Shown piece after piece: positions 15,000 through 24,058 of a stretch of 27,599 nt of DNA; within the stretch, counting starts at the first letter, position 1, and each line of letters starts with the position of its first letter. The notes under the pieces were generated by a model. It was not told the DNA's origin. It saw nothing but the letters and a program-made list of their open reading frames with translations, and searched no databases. The stretch lies in the IMG/VR virus record IMGVR_UViG_3300042090_001979, positions 1-27,599 of that record. One strand, 5' to 3'. A program made the position numbers and the translations under genes. This DNA is from a virus.

Positions 15000-15024
15000 C
15001 GCTAAGCGCGCCTGGTCCCCGGCG
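15000..15024 (-). promoter_or_regulatory. Third, partial copy of the repeated leader
   Basis: CGCCGGGGACCAGG followed by CGCGC and TAGCG resembles the leaders of K and L (CGCCGGGAACCAACC in L). As at L, it directly follows a coding-strand terminator hairpin. Here it is about 35 bases upstream of a start codon and not adjacent to it. Confidence 0.4.
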
Positions 15025-15043
15025 CGTGCCTCACCAACAAAAA

Positions 15044-15064
15044 GGGGCGGCACGCGGCCGCCCC
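15044..15064 (-). terminator. Intrinsic terminator after the major capsid gene
   Basis: An 8-bp perfect stem (GGGGCGGC with GCCGCCCC, 15044-15051 and 15057-15064), 5-base loop. On the minus strand it is followed by TTTTTGTTGG. It lies 24 bases beyond the capsid stop and would give the capsid mRNA its own 3' end. Confidence 0.85.
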
Positions 15065-15088
15065 TTCCATGTCGTTCGAATCTACGCC

Positions 15089-16582
15089 TTAGCCGGGCGT
15101 AATATTCGTAATGATCGCGATTCCAACCGGGAAGTAATGTTGCAAAACTTCATCGCTGTAGACGCCGTATTGGTACGAACGGGTGGTCTGGACCCACTCG
15201 CGCTGATAGTAGTCGCGGCGCGTGAGGATTTGTCGCACGTTGTTAACGTTGTTCATCGGGTAGGGCAGCTTGTCGATCTCGAACACGATCGTGCCGGGCG
15301 GCATGTAGGGATGCAGCATCAGCGGGATTTCGTTCGCGCCATTGGCCGCGCCGGCGAACATGTTGAGGTAGCCCTTTGGAAGGCCACCACCCATGATCTG
15401 ACCAGCCTGGACGTTGAACACGAAGCGCGTCGACGTGTTGCTGCCAGCGCCACCAAGAAACTTGGTCTTGATGGTCTGCATTTCCTGCGACGAAACCCAG
15501 ATGCGCGACGGGGCCGCGCGCAGCGTGTCGTAGTACCAGCGCAGGACTTCGTCGAACTCGACGACGCCGCCGTACCCGTCGGCCGTCAGCGTGGAGCCGG
15601 GGTTGAGCCCGTTCCAGTAGGCGGTCGTGGTCTTGGCGTTCAGCGTCAGCAGCCCGTCGAACACGAGGCTGTTGGTGCTGTTGTCCGTGGTCAGTGCGGT
15701 GCTCAGGAAACCGGACGCCGTGAGCGTGGTGATCACCACCTGGCTGTAGTTCGTGATGGCGCCGAGCTGCTCGTTGCCTGCTGCGCCCCAGAACCAGGCA
15801 TAGCCGGCCGCACCCTGCTTCGCCGCGACGTTGGCCGTCACGGCATTCACGTTGTTTCCCGCAGTGATGGCGATGGTCTGGTTGGCAGATCGGATCGCCG
15901 CGCCACCACCATAGATGACGCTCGTGCCGTCCACGTTGTTGCGGGTGATCGTCGCCGGCACGCCGGTCGTCAGGCCGGAGTTGGAAACGCCGTCCATCGT
16001 CAACGCGACGCAAATCACCGACAGCGTACTGCCGCCGGCAAGCGTGCCGCCGCTATTGGCCTGCGTCAGGACCGGCTGCGCCGTCGTGCCGAGACCCTGC
16101 GAGGAGCAGCCACCGATAATCAGGTGTTCCTCAGCGATCATCAGCGCCTGAAGGCCCGAGTTCGCCGCGCGAGCGCGCAGGTCGTCGTAGCCTTCCGCCG
16201 ACAGCTCGGCTTCTTCGGTGACCGACGCTTCGATACCGATCGTGCGGAACGCCGCGAAGAATTCCTGAGTGGCAACCGACAGGTTTCCACCGCGCTGGCC
16301 CTCGCCGATACCAACCGACACTTTGGTCGTATTGATACCCGTAACGGCTTTCCAGTTAGCCTGGATTCCCCCGGTGGCCTTCACGCGGGGCATTTCGTTG
16401 CGGATCGGGCTCAGAACCGGATAGAGGTTCTTGGCCGGCGCTTCGAGGTTATAGGTCTGCAGACCAACGGTTGCGCTGGTCGGCGAAACGAACGTATTGC
16501 TCTTGGCCAGGTCGCCGGGATTGCCGGCCTTGAACATGGCCTCTCGCAGGATCGCGAGAGTGTTTTGGGTCTGGGCGTCCAT
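15089..16582 (-). CDS. Major capsid protein (HK97-fold)
   Basis: A 497-residue capsid protein that builds the icosahedral head. Typical features are the N-arm FVSPTSATVGLQTYNLEAPA, the PVLSPIRNEMPRV turn, EASVTEEAELSAEGYDDL in the E-loop region, the spine and peripheral domains, and the C-terminal RQILTRRDYYQREWVQTTRS. Between about residues 185 and 300 (ATITRNNVDGTSV through AITNYSQVVITTL) there is an inserted Ala/Gly/Thr-rich beta domain absent from HK97 itself and probably exposed on the capsid surface. The start has AAGGA nine bases upstream and the gene is bracketed by two terminators, as expected for the most abundant phage protein. The long N-arm suggests scaffold-dependent assembly. 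Confidence 0.95.
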   Translation of the reverse strand: MDAQTQNTLAILREAMFKAGNPGDLAKSNTFVSPTSATVGLQTYNLEAPAKNLYPVLSPIRNEMPRVKATGGIQANWKAVTGINTTKVSVGIGEGQRGGNLSVATQEFFAAFRTIGIEASVTEEAELSAEGYDDLRARAANSGLQALMIAEEHLIIGGCSSQGLGTTAQPVLTQANSGGTLAGGSTLSVICVALTMDGVSNSGLTTGVPATITRNNVDGTSVIYGGGAAIRSANQTIAITAGNNVNAVTANVAAKQGAAGYAWFWGAAGNEQLGAITNYSQVVITTLTASGFLSTALTTDNSTNSLVFDGLLTLNAKTTTAYWNGLNPGSTLTADGYGGVVEFDEVLRWYYDTLRAAPSRIWVSSQEMQTIKTKFLGGAGSNTSTRFVFNVQAGQIMGGGLPKGYLNMFAGAANGANEIPLMLHPYMPPGTIVFEIDKLPYPMNNVNNVRQILTRRDYYQREWVQTTRSYQYGVYSDEVLQHYFPVGIAIITNITPG

Positions 16583-16698
16583 GACGACACATCCTTATGT
16601 GATACACGGCCGCGACCCGGGCGGCGTTTTCGGGTCAGGACCGGTGGCTCACGCCGGAGGTGACGAGCCGACAGCGCATGGCTGCCTGAATGACAAAA

Positions 16699-16722
16699 GG
16701 GACGGGCCTTTCGGCCCGTCCC
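16699..16722 (-). terminator. Intrinsic terminator between scaffold and capsid genes
   Basis: A perfect 10-bp stem (GGGACGGGCC with GGCCCGTCCC), 4-base loop TTTC, followed on the minus strand by TTTTGTC. It lies 43 bases after the scaffold stop and 117 bases before the capsid start, so the capsid gene probably needs its own promoter or read-through. Confidence 0.88.
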
Positions 16723-16764
16723 TCCGTCAACACCTAGTTATGCGAAATATTCTGTTCCGTGTGA

Positions 16765-18120
16765 TTACGCAGGACGGAAACGCGGCTCCGGGTTCTTCTG
16801 CGCCGCGCGCACCAGGATAAGGGCGCGGTCCTCTTGCGACATGCCGTCCCAAACCTTCTGCAACTCCGCGTCGGACGGGCCAGCGCCCGCTGCCTGGACC
16901 TGCGCGGTGTTACTCACGCCCTTGGACGGCAACGGCAGGTCGAGGATTTTCTTCAGGCCATCGCCCATCGCAATGACCGTCTTGCCCAGCTCATCCTGGC
17001 CGCCGGTCAGCTTCTCGACGTTGCCCGCCAGCTTCTCGACCGTTGCCAACAGCGTCGCGACGCGCGGGTCCTCGGCCGGCGCACCCGCCCCGCCATCGCG
17101 ATGACCACCATCGGCCATACGCTTGGCAAGGCCGGTGAGACCCGTCGCCTTCGTCACACCGGATGGCGCCGGACTCGGCTGCGCGTTCGGATCGGTGCCG
17201 GTATCGCTGGCGCCACCCTCGCTGCCGTCGCCGTCGCCTTCGACCAGTTCGATGATATGCTGCATCTGGATCATGGCCGCGGCCAGGATGCGCTGCATCA
17301 CGGTAAAGGGATCGTCGCCGCTCGTATCGAAATCCGCAGTGCCGCCATCGATATTCGCATCGCCGCCGCCGGCGTCGCTGCCGCCGGCGTTACCGGCATC
17401 GCCTGAGCCGGCGGAATTGTCCTGCGACGGGCCCGGTTCGCTGACCGGCGCATCGCCGGACTTGTCGCCGCCATCAGGCTTCTTCTTCGGCGGCGGGAAC
17501 GCCTTGGCCAGTTCACCGCCATCGCCGAAAATCTTCGTCAGCGCCTGGTCGGGTACGCCCGCAAACTGCAGACCCTCGATGCTCAGTTCGACCGCGCGCT
17601 CGGCGATCGTGGCCGGATCGACCGCCAGCTTCGCCAGATCCTCGGGCAGCGTCGTTTTTACCACGACCTGGTTCTCGTGATCGTCGGCGATCGGCACGCC
17701 GATCAGGCTGACGCCGTCCGGCAGCACTGCATTCGGCTTCAGCAGATCTTCCTCGGCCGGCTCGCAATGCTCGTTGACCGCTTTGTGCAGCGCCAAGTGG
17801 CCGAAGGCCATGCAATGATCGAGCAGCGTGCCGACTTCCGGGCTGACTTCCGCGCCGGATTTCTCCAGCTCGCTGGCATGCTGGCCCATGTGATGCACCA
17901 GGCGCGCAACATGGCCGACGGTGCCGAGATCCTTGTACAGAAGGTCGTCGGCGGGTGCGGCTTTCGCCAGCGCGCCGGCGACTTCGGATTCGAAAGCGTC
18001 GCCGAATTCCTTGAAGCTCTTGGCAAGCAGCTCATCGCGGTTGTCACCGCCAACTTGATTGATCTCGCCAACGCTCTTTTGCAGCGCCCCGAGCATCGCT
18101 TCGAGATTAAGCTTCGACAT
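16765..18120 (-). CDS. Scaffold-like protein
   Basis: A 451-residue protein directly before the capsid gene, the place of the scaffold (lambda Nu3). It is helical at the N-terminus (MSKLNLEAMLGALQKS; FKEFGDAFESEVAGALAK) with a histidine-rich helix (VHHMGQHASELEKS). Residues about 213-275 are a low-complexity Gly/Asp/Ser linker. Residues about 348-400 form a coiled-coil stretch (LATVEKLAGNVEKLTGG) and the C-terminus is basic with ENPEPRFRPA-type ending, as in scaffolds that bind capsid through a short tail. The start MSKLN at 18120 has AAGGA seven bases upstream. The same frame is open upstream to 18348, so a longer 527-residue form starting with a capsid-like segment is possible. Internal virion protein is an alternative role. 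Confidence 0.75.
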   Translation of the reverse strand: MSKLNLEAMLGALQKSVGEINQVGGDNRDELLAKSFKEFGDAFESEVAGALAKAAPADDLLYKDLGTVGHVARLVHHMGQHASELEKSGAEVSPEVGTLLDHCMAFGHLALHKAVNEHCEPAEEDLLKPNAVLPDGVSLIGVPIADDHENQVVVKTTLPEDLAKLAVDPATIAERAVELSIEGLQFAGVPDQALTKIFGDGGELAKAFPPPKKKPDGGDKSGDAPVSEPGPSQDNSAGSGDAGNAGGSDAGGGDANIDGGTADFDTSGDDPFTVMQRILAAAMIQMQHIIELVEGDGDGSEGGASDTGTDPNAQPSPAPSGVTKATGLTGLAKRMADGGHRDGGAGAPAEDPRVATLLATVEKLAGNVEKLTGGQDELGKTVIAMGDGLKKILDLPLPSKGVSNTAQVQAAGAGPSDAELQKVWDGMSQEDRALILVRAAQKNPEPRFRPA

Positions 18121-18348
18121 GACTTGGTCCTTACGGTGTGAGGCGGCATGACCGTTGGTCGCGCGGGCTGACCCGCGCGTGGCCTGGTCCCGCCGTCCAG
18201 CCGCAAACCGAGTAAGTTTTTTTCGCCATCCGCCGGCGGCAGTGTCAGGCACGAGATTGAGCGGCGCGCCCTCCAGGTCGTACCGCTGCAGGCCCGTCGT
18301 CGGTGACGAGGGCGATACGAAAGTTGAGCCGGCGCCGGCGTCGCTCAT
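18121..18348 (-). other. In-frame leader with a capsid N-arm-like segment
   Basis: Seventy-six codons in frame with the scaffold start, beginning at an ATG whose ATGA overlaps the stop of the giant gene. Residues 8-39 (STFVSPSSPTTGLQRYDLEG onward) match the major capsid N-arm (starting NTFVSPTSATVGLQTYNLEA) at 16 of 32 positions. The second half is Arg/Ala-rich and not protein-like. It could be a longer scaffold isoform carrying a capsid mimic, or the remnant of a duplicated capsid 5' end. A separate 8-bp GC-rich hairpin (18160-18179) lies within it. Confidence 0.6.
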
Positions 18349-21300
18349 CTCGGGGGAATGCCTGGATCGCCCTGCGGCTGGCTGGGCGGCTGCGGCTGCT
18401 TCGTCGGGGTCTGCGGGCCGGCCGCGCGGCCGGGTGCCGTGCGCGGCGCCAGGGCGCGGTTCAGCGCGCGGCCCGCCTGTCCGCTGTCATGGCCGTCGAA
18501 ATACTGACTGATGCTCGATGCGGCGTCGTATATGTTGCGGCCGATCGCTCCACCGGCATAGCCGCCGGCCGCGCCCGCCGCGATCGTGCCGACGCCGCCG
18601 CCCCCTGCCCCCACGCCGCCGCCGATAATGCCACCGGCGATGCTGCCGAGCGTCTCGGCAACCTGCTCGCCCGTGCTGAGCTGCGGTGGCGCGTTGGGTG
18701 GCGCCTTGCCGCCGGCGACACGATAGGCTGCCTGGGCAGCGCCCTGGCCGACCACGCTGCCCGCCGCGAACCCGGTGATGCCGCCGAGGCTCGATCCCAA
18801 CGCCTTCGCGCCGGCCTTCGCGCCCTGTGCGGCGACAGTGCCCGCGGCGGCCGGAACACCGCCGGAGGCGAATGCGTTGCGGACCGCGCCGATCAGTTTG
18901 ATGCCGCCGGCTTCCTCCGGGAAGAAGCGGCTCAGGATGCTGCTGACGAGCTGGCCGGCGCCATAGGCACCTGCCTCACCGGCGATGAAGCCGCCGGCGT
19001 CACTGGCGACGCGCGTCGGATTGTAATTCGACGAAGTTGCCGGCGCGGTCTTTTCCTTTGGGCGGTTCAGGCGTGTGACGCCTTCCTCGACACCTTCGCG
19101 CGCCAGGCGCGCGCCGGCGCTGCCGCCCGCGGTCCACTCGCCCCCGCCGTCCTCGCCGCCCGGGATGCGCGCCTCGTTCGTGATCGCATCGACCGCGTCA
19201 CCGAGCAGGCCCTTCACCATCGCCGGCAAATCGTCGATGTGCAGCTTCTGCACGCCGCGGCGCCGCTCCAGGTCGTCGAGTTCCTTTCCGGCATGCGCAT
19301 CGAGCACGCTCGCGAAATGCGAAACGTCGACGTTCTTGATCGCCTCGCGCGCGCTCTGCTTGCTGCCGTTCTTCGCGATATCGTGGATCGCGTTGCTCGC
19401 CGCGCGCACCGATTCCTTCATCGGCAGTCCGTGCGTGCGGTGCAGGATGTGGGCGTAGGCCTCCAGCGCGGTCGCGATATCGGTCGGATCGTTCCGGCCA
19501 TCCATGCGCAGCGTCATGGCGAGGTTATTCGCCGGGCCGATCGACGTCTCGCGCAGTGCCCTTTTGTCCCACGGCGCCTTACTGCCATTGGCGTCGACGC
19601 CGCTGCTCTCGGGGAACAGTCGCTTGGTCGCCGGCTCCGGCGGCGTGTCTCCGCCGACCGGCGCGCCGCCGCGGATCTTCGTGTAGAGATCCTTCAGATC
19701 GCTGTCGGCGACACCCTTCTGCTTGCCCACGAGCGCGACGGCGCGCACCAGGTTCGTGCGCTGCGTCTCGTCGCGCGGCGGATGCACGCTCATGACGCGA
19801 TCGACTTCGGCGTGCAGCTCGTCCTTCACCTGCGCTTGCGTGGCGTTCTGCTCGGCGAAATCGCTGTCCTTGCCGGTATGGAACACGCCGGCATGGTTCG
19901 CCTTCTGGCCGCCCGTCGCGTAGCCGGTCAGCAGGCGATAGGCCTGCTTGGTTTTCAGGATCGGGCTCTGGTAGCTGCCGACAACGGAGCCGAGCGCGCC
20001 ATAATACCGTTCCGCATTCGATGGGGAGCCGTTCGCCAGGAACTGCTTCTCGATATGCTGCTGGACCTCGTCGCCGATTTTGTCCTTCGAGCTGTCGCCG
20101 TTCGGCCGGAAGCGGAGCTGGTGGCCTTCCTCGACCTGGATCGTGTGCGAGCGGTCGCGCAGCTCGTTCACTGCACCGCGGACTGCATTCTTTGTATCCT
20201 GCGACAGGCCAGGGATGTCGCCGAGCTGGGCGTTGCGGTTACCGCCGCCTCCGTCGCCTTTCCCCTGCTGCTCCTGCACCTTGCTACGTACAGCCGAGAC
20301 CCTGGCGCCGATATGCAATGGCTCGCCCGCCGCCATGGCATCCTTGTAGTGCTCGCCCCACAGCAGGACGCGCTCGTTTTTGTCACCGTCCGGATCCGGC
20401 ACCGACAAACCGACGAAGCCGCCGCCGGATTTCGGATCGACGTGCTTCTCGATCCTGATCGTGCGCGGAAATTTCGAGCGCGGCTCGCCCTTATCGTAGC
20501 CGAGCTGGTGCGCGACCTGGTCGCGGCCATAGCGATACGCGTCGCGCGCGGCCTCGCCGGCGACATAGGCCAGCGGGCTGCCGACGAGCAGCTTTTTCGG
20601 ATCGACCACGTATTTGCCGCTGCCCTCGGCCGTCTCGCGCATCGTCAGTGCGCGCGCCACGTCGCGGCCAGCATGATAGACGGTATCGGCAGCATGGCTG
20701 ACGTGCTCGGCGCCGGCCTGCGCGACGCTACGGATCGCGTTGCCGACCGGGCTGCGCAGGAACGCATGCACGGCATCGCGGCCACCGGCGGACGCGCGAT
20801 CGACGTCGCGCAGCAGCGCGCGATAGACGAGCTTCGGCATACGGCCAGGCTTCGCTTCCGGCTGCGCCATGACGCGATCGCGGAACGCGACGGCGTGCTT
20901 GCCGAGGCGGCGCTCGGCAAGCGCCGCGTGCGCGACGGCGATCTTGTGGTAGGCTTCGGCGCCAGCGACTTCGCCGGCGACCAGGTGCCCTTTCAGCACG
21001 AGCGCCGCGGCTTCCTCGGCATTGAGCCCCTTCGGGATCTTGCCGCGTTGCGCCTCTTTCAGCGAGGCAAGCAGCTGACGCGACAGGATCACATGGCGCA
21101 GCGCATCGACCTCTTTATCGTGCGCGTCCTCGAGCATGCGCGCGGCGACGAGCACACGCTTGCTGGCGCCGACCGCGTGCTCCGGAATGACATTGTTGCG
21201 GCGGCCAAGCAGCGCCTGCGCAGCCAGGAGGCGGTGGCCGCGCCCCTCGAATTTGGCGATTTGCCGCTCGCGCGCGGCTTCGACCGTCTGCTTGCTGGCG

Positions 21301-23450
21301 CCGAGCTGCTTTTTGATGCTCGCATCGACTTTCTTGCCCGCACGGGCCTCGGCTTCGCTGCGCGCTTTGATGTGCAGTGGCTGCAGCTCGGCCTGCGTCG
21401 CCGGTGGCACCGGCTGACCCGTCACCGGCGATATAACACCGGACGGCTTCGCGCGGTGCGTATCAAGCGCCTTCTGCGCCTTCGTCACGGCGCCGGCAGC
21501 CGCCGTCTCGGTTTCCTGCGCCTTCGTGTAGGCGGCGCCGGCGGCGGCATGCTCGGCATCGTTGCCGGCGCGATCGAGAACAGCCTTGGCATCGGACACG
21601 CCGCGTTTGGCGGTCTCCAGCCCGGCCTCGGCTTCCTTCACCTTGCCGTCTAGCGTTTCGAGTTTCTTGTTGTGCGCGGCCAGCTGATCGTCGACCGCGT
21701 CGATCGACGTCTGGCGCGTGCGCATCCAATGACGCGCGGTTTCCTGCTGCGCCGGCGTCATTTCCGCGATCGCGGATTCGAATTCCTGCGGCGAGGCACC
21801 ATCGACGGCTTTCAGCACCGCGTCGCGCGCCACCTGGTCGGCCTTACCGACGGCGCCGCCGGCCTGCGCGCGAACCTGCCCGATGGTTGGCCACTGTGAT
21901 GGCTTGCCCGGGCCCGGCACGCGGAATTCGTTGATTTGCGACAACGTGTTGGCCAGGCGGCCATTCACTTCGCGGCGCAGTTGTTCCTTGATATGCTGGT
22001 CGTGCGAGCCGGCATAGAGCGCCAGCCGGCGCGTTTCGGTTAGATATTCAGGATCCTTCGCCATGTGCTCGGCGATCGCGGCCGGGCGGCCGGTTTTCAG
22101 TTTCGCTTCGAGCGCCTTGTGCTCGGCGATCATGTCGGCGACGTGGCCGGTGCCCAGGTCCGAGCGTGCTGCGGCCAGTTTCTGATCGACGCGGCCGGCA
22201 CTACGCTGCACGGCCTGCGAGAGCGCGCGGATATTGCCGTGCTTCAGCGCCAGGTAGGCGGCAGCACCACCAGCCAGCGCGCCGGCGATGCCGGCACCGA
22301 CCGTCACGGCATTTGCACGGCTGGCGAAGCGCCCACGGGAATCGCGGTAGGGATCGCCGTGGCGCGTGCCCAACACTGCATGCGCGCCCTCGGCGGCGCC
22401 CGCCGCGCCAAGGCCGACGGCCGTCGCCGCTGCCGCGGGGAATAGGCGGCGAGCGATCTGCGCGTAGAAGCCACGTTTTTGCAGCGTGTCGCTCGGGGCA
22501 TATTTCGCGAGCAGATCGGCCACGCCATCGGCATCGGCGCGTTTCTGGATGGTGCGATAGGAGAACGCATCCACGCCGGCGCCGATCTGCTCCGGATCGA
22601 GCGGCGTCCCCACGATCGGCGCGGTCAGCGCGGCGCCAGCGCCGAATGAGAGACCGGCGCGCACGCCGGCGTGACGCAGACGCGCGACCACAGGGTTCGG
22701 ATGATCGCCGGCCGCGTGATCGATGCCTTGCAGGATGATATGCGCGCCGTGCGCAGCGCCCCATCCGAAGCCATGGCCTGCCTTCTCGCCCACTGATCCG
22801 ACCCCTCGCGTGAAAACGCCGGCAGCGCGATAGAACGAGCCTGGTTCGATCGGCTTTCCAACCGCGCGCGCGATTGGGCGCACGACACGCTCGGCGGCGC
22901 CGGCGGTTGGATAGGCAACGGTGGCCATCGGGATCGAGACGCTGTAGCGCCCGAGCAGCTTGCCGGCCTGAATGATTTTCGTGCCCGCGCCGCTGCCGGC
23001 GCCGCGGCGGATCAGCGGCAGAACGAGTGCCGCGCCAGCCGCCGTACCGAGCGCATTGCGCAGCCAGAAACCGCGCACTTCGTTGCGGCGCTCCGGAACA
23101 ATGTCGCTCGTCAGCGCGGCATACGCGGGGTTCGCGCGTTGAAGCTGGCGGTGCGCTGCGGCCGTGCTGGGCAGCGCCATGGCGATCGGAGCCTTGGAGC
23201 CGGAAAACTTACCCCCGTTGCCGCGGGGATGCTTTCCTTCATCGAAAACCTTAGCCAGCTTGCCCAGGTGGCGATCGACATTCGCCCACGCGGCAACCGT
23301 GCGTTCATCCTCGCTCGCGCCGTGGTAGCCGTGCGCGAAACGCTTCTTCAGGTCAGTCAGCTTCACGCGGTGGTCCGGGGTGGCCTCGTTGTGCTCGCGC
23401 ACACGCTTGGCGAGTGCCGCGATCAGTTCCGCCGAAAATTTCGGAGGCAT
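18345..23450 (-). CDS. Giant (1,701-aa) virion-associated protein, probable ejected protein
   Basis: A 1,701-residue protein beginning MPPKFSAELIAALAKRV at 23450, chosen because TGATG overlaps the protease stop; an in-frame ATG at 23501 would add 17 residues. It contains three short tags common in phage virion proteins: HPRGNGGKF (residues 74-82), YRDSRGRFAS (near 368) and RIPGGEDGGGEWTAGG (near 1425). At least four Gly/Ala-rich hydrophobic segments lie in residues 130-400, and two more in the C-terminal 190 residues (IAGGIIGGGVGAG). A long Ala/Lys/Glu coiled coil covers about 585-660. There is no recognisable enzyme motif. The mix of helical, membrane-active and coiled-coil parts resembles internal proteins that are ejected ahead of the DNA, or polyvalent proteins, but in a lambda-like order this place is normally empty. 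It is larger than the tape measure protein. Function is inferred, not shown. Confidence 0.85.
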   Translation of the reverse strand: MPPKFSAELIAALAKRVREHNEATPDHRVKLTDLKKRFAHGYHGASEDERTVAAWANVDRHLGKLAKVFDEGKHPRGNGGKFSGSKAPIAMALPSTAAAHRQLQRANPAYAALTSDIVPERRNEVRGFWLRNALGTAAGAALVLPLIRRGAGSGAGTKIIQAGKLLGRYSVSIPMATVAYPTAGAAERVVRPIARAVGKPIEPGSFYRAAGVFTRGVGSVGEKAGHGFGWGAAHGAHIILQGIDHAAGDHPNPVVARLRHAGVRAGLSFGAGAALTAPIVGTPLDPEQIGAGVDAFSYRTIQKRADADGVADLLAKYAPSDTLQKRGFYAQIARRLFPAAAATAVGLGAAGAAEGAHAVLGTRHGDPYRDSRGRFASRANAVTVGAGIAGALAGGAAAYLALKHGNIRALSQAVQRSAGRVDQKLAAARSDLGTGHVADMIAEHKALEAKLKTGRPAAIAEHMAKDPEYLTETRRLALYAGSHDQHIKEQLRREVNGRLANTLSQINEFRVPGPGKPSQWPTIGQVRAQAGGAVGKADQVARDAVLKAVDGASPQEFESAIAEMTPAQQETARHWMRTRQTSIDAVDDQLAAHNKKLETLDGKVKEAEAGLETAKRGVSDAKAVLDRAGNDAEHAAAGAAYTKAQETETAAAGAVTKAQKALDTHRAKPSGVISPVTGQPVPPATQAELQPLHIKARSEAEARAGKKVDASIKKQLGASKQTVEAARERQIAKFEGRGHRLLAAQALLGRRNNVIPEHAVGASKRVLVAARMLEDAHDKEVDALRHVILSRQLLASLKEAQRGKIPKGLNAEEAAALVLKGHLVAGEVAGAEAYHKIAVAHAALAERRLGKHAVAFRDRVMAQPEAKPGRMPKLVYRALLRDVDRASAGGRDAVHAFLRSPVGNAIRSVAQAGAEHVSHAADTVYHAGRDVARALTMRETAEGSGKYVVDPKKLLVGSPLAYVAGEAARDAYRYGRDQVAHQLGYDKGEPRSKFPRTIRIEKHVDPKSGGGFVGLSVPDPDGDKNERVLLWGEHYKDAMAAGEPLHIGARVSAVRSKVQEQQGKGDGGGGNRNAQLGDIPGLSQDTKNAVRGAVNELRDRSHTIQVEEGHQLRFRPNGDSSKDKIGDEVQQHIEKQFLANGSPSNAERYYGALGSVVGSYQSPILKTKQAYRLLTGYATGGQKANHAGVFHTGKDSDFAEQNATQAQVKDELHAEVDRVMSVHPPRDETQRTNLVRAVALVGKQKGVADSDLKDLYTKIRGGAPVGGDTPPEPATKRLFPESSGVDANGSKAPWDKRALRETSIGPANNLAMTLRMDGRNDPTDIATALEAYAHILHRTHGLPMKESVRAASNAIHDIAKNGSKQSAREAIKNVDVSHFASVLDAHAGKELDDLERRRGVQKLHIDDLPAMVKGLLGDAVDAITNEARIPGGEDGGGEWTAGGSAGARLAREGVEEGVTRLNRPKEKTAPATSSNYNPTRVASDAGGFIAGEAGAYGAGQLVSSILSRFFPEEAGGIKLIGAVRNAFASGGVPAAAGTVAAQGAKAGAKALGSSLGGITGFAAGSVVGQGAAQAAYRVAGGKAPPNAPPQLSTGEQVAETLGSIAGGIIGGGVGAGGGGVGTIAAGAAGGYAGGAIGRNIYDAASSISQYFDGHDSGQAGRALNRALAPRTAPGRAAGPQTPTKQPQPPSQPQGDPGIPPR

Positions 23451-24055
23451 CAGGCCGCCTTTTTCCAGAGCTGCGCGAAAGTGGGCGGCGCTGGTGTCCA
23501 AATCTCCGCAAAAGTGCGGGCGCGCCCGTGCAGCGTCAGCGTCGTGACGGTGCCATCGACCTTGACCAACTCGGCAATGCGCGCGCTCGTGATGCAGGGG
23601 CGATCGACGAGGCTGATTTCTTCGATGCGCGGCGTGTAGCGGATATGGCCCGGCAGGTTCGGGTCATTCCATTTGCGCAGGTAGCCGCCACCGATCGAGG
23701 CGCCGGTATAGGTCCCGGTCAGGCACTTGCGCCAATCCTGATCGTCGCTGACGTAGATGCAGAGATCCACGGCCTTATCGAGATCATGGAACTTCATTTC
23801 GCGCACGACACCGGACGCGGAATCGCGGCGGTGCATCGCGCGGATATTACCTTTCGACAGGCCACCGGAATTGCGCAACTGCTCGGCCGACCATGCCTCG
23901 AATTGCGGCACAGCCGACGCGTAATCCATGACCTCGCGCGCGCGGTCGGGCTCCTCGCGGGCGGCGCGCAGATAGACGAGGCGTTGCTCCTCGTCGATCT
24001 TGATCATCGGAACGAAGAAATCGAGGCGCTCCGCACCGCCGGGCTGGAAGTGCAT
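23450..24055 (-). CDS. Prohead protease (XkdF / S78-like)
   Basis: A 201-residue protein resembling the phage XkdF/prohead protease group, which trims capsid and scaffold during head maturation. It has the N-terminal strand pattern (QRLVYLRAA), SKGNIRAMHRRDSA with His75, the KAVDLCIYVSDD strand, and TPRIEEISLVDRP with Ser148. This is the His/Ser pair of the herpesvirus-protease-like fold. The GTYTGASIGGGYLRKW segment is usual for XkdF. The start at 24055 is 3 bases after the upstream stop, and its stop overlaps the giant gene by one base. Lambda's homologous place is gene C. The C-terminal 45 residues (after ITSARI) are an Arg/Trp-containing tail of unknown role. Confidence 0.82.
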   Translation of the reverse strand: MHFQPGGAERLDFFVPMIKIDEEQRLVYLRAAREEPDRAREVMDYASAVPQFEAWSAEQLRNSGGLSKGNIRAMHRRDSASGVVREMKFHDLDKAVDLCIYVSDDQDWRKCLTGTYTGASIGGGYLRKWNDPNLPGHIRYTPRIEEISLVDRPCITSARIAELVKVDGTVTTLTLHGRARTFAEIWTPAPPTFAQLWKKAA

Positions 24056-24058
24056 GGC

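Noticed and set aside
14933-16663. Plus-strand open frame of 576 codons
   Set aside because: Antisense to the major capsid gene, which has clear family features and a ribosome site.
18303-21653. Plus-strand open frame of 1,116 codons
   Set aside because: Antisense shadow of the giant gene, with shadow-type composition (Arg, Ala, Val, Asp) and no sensible start or ribosome-binding site.
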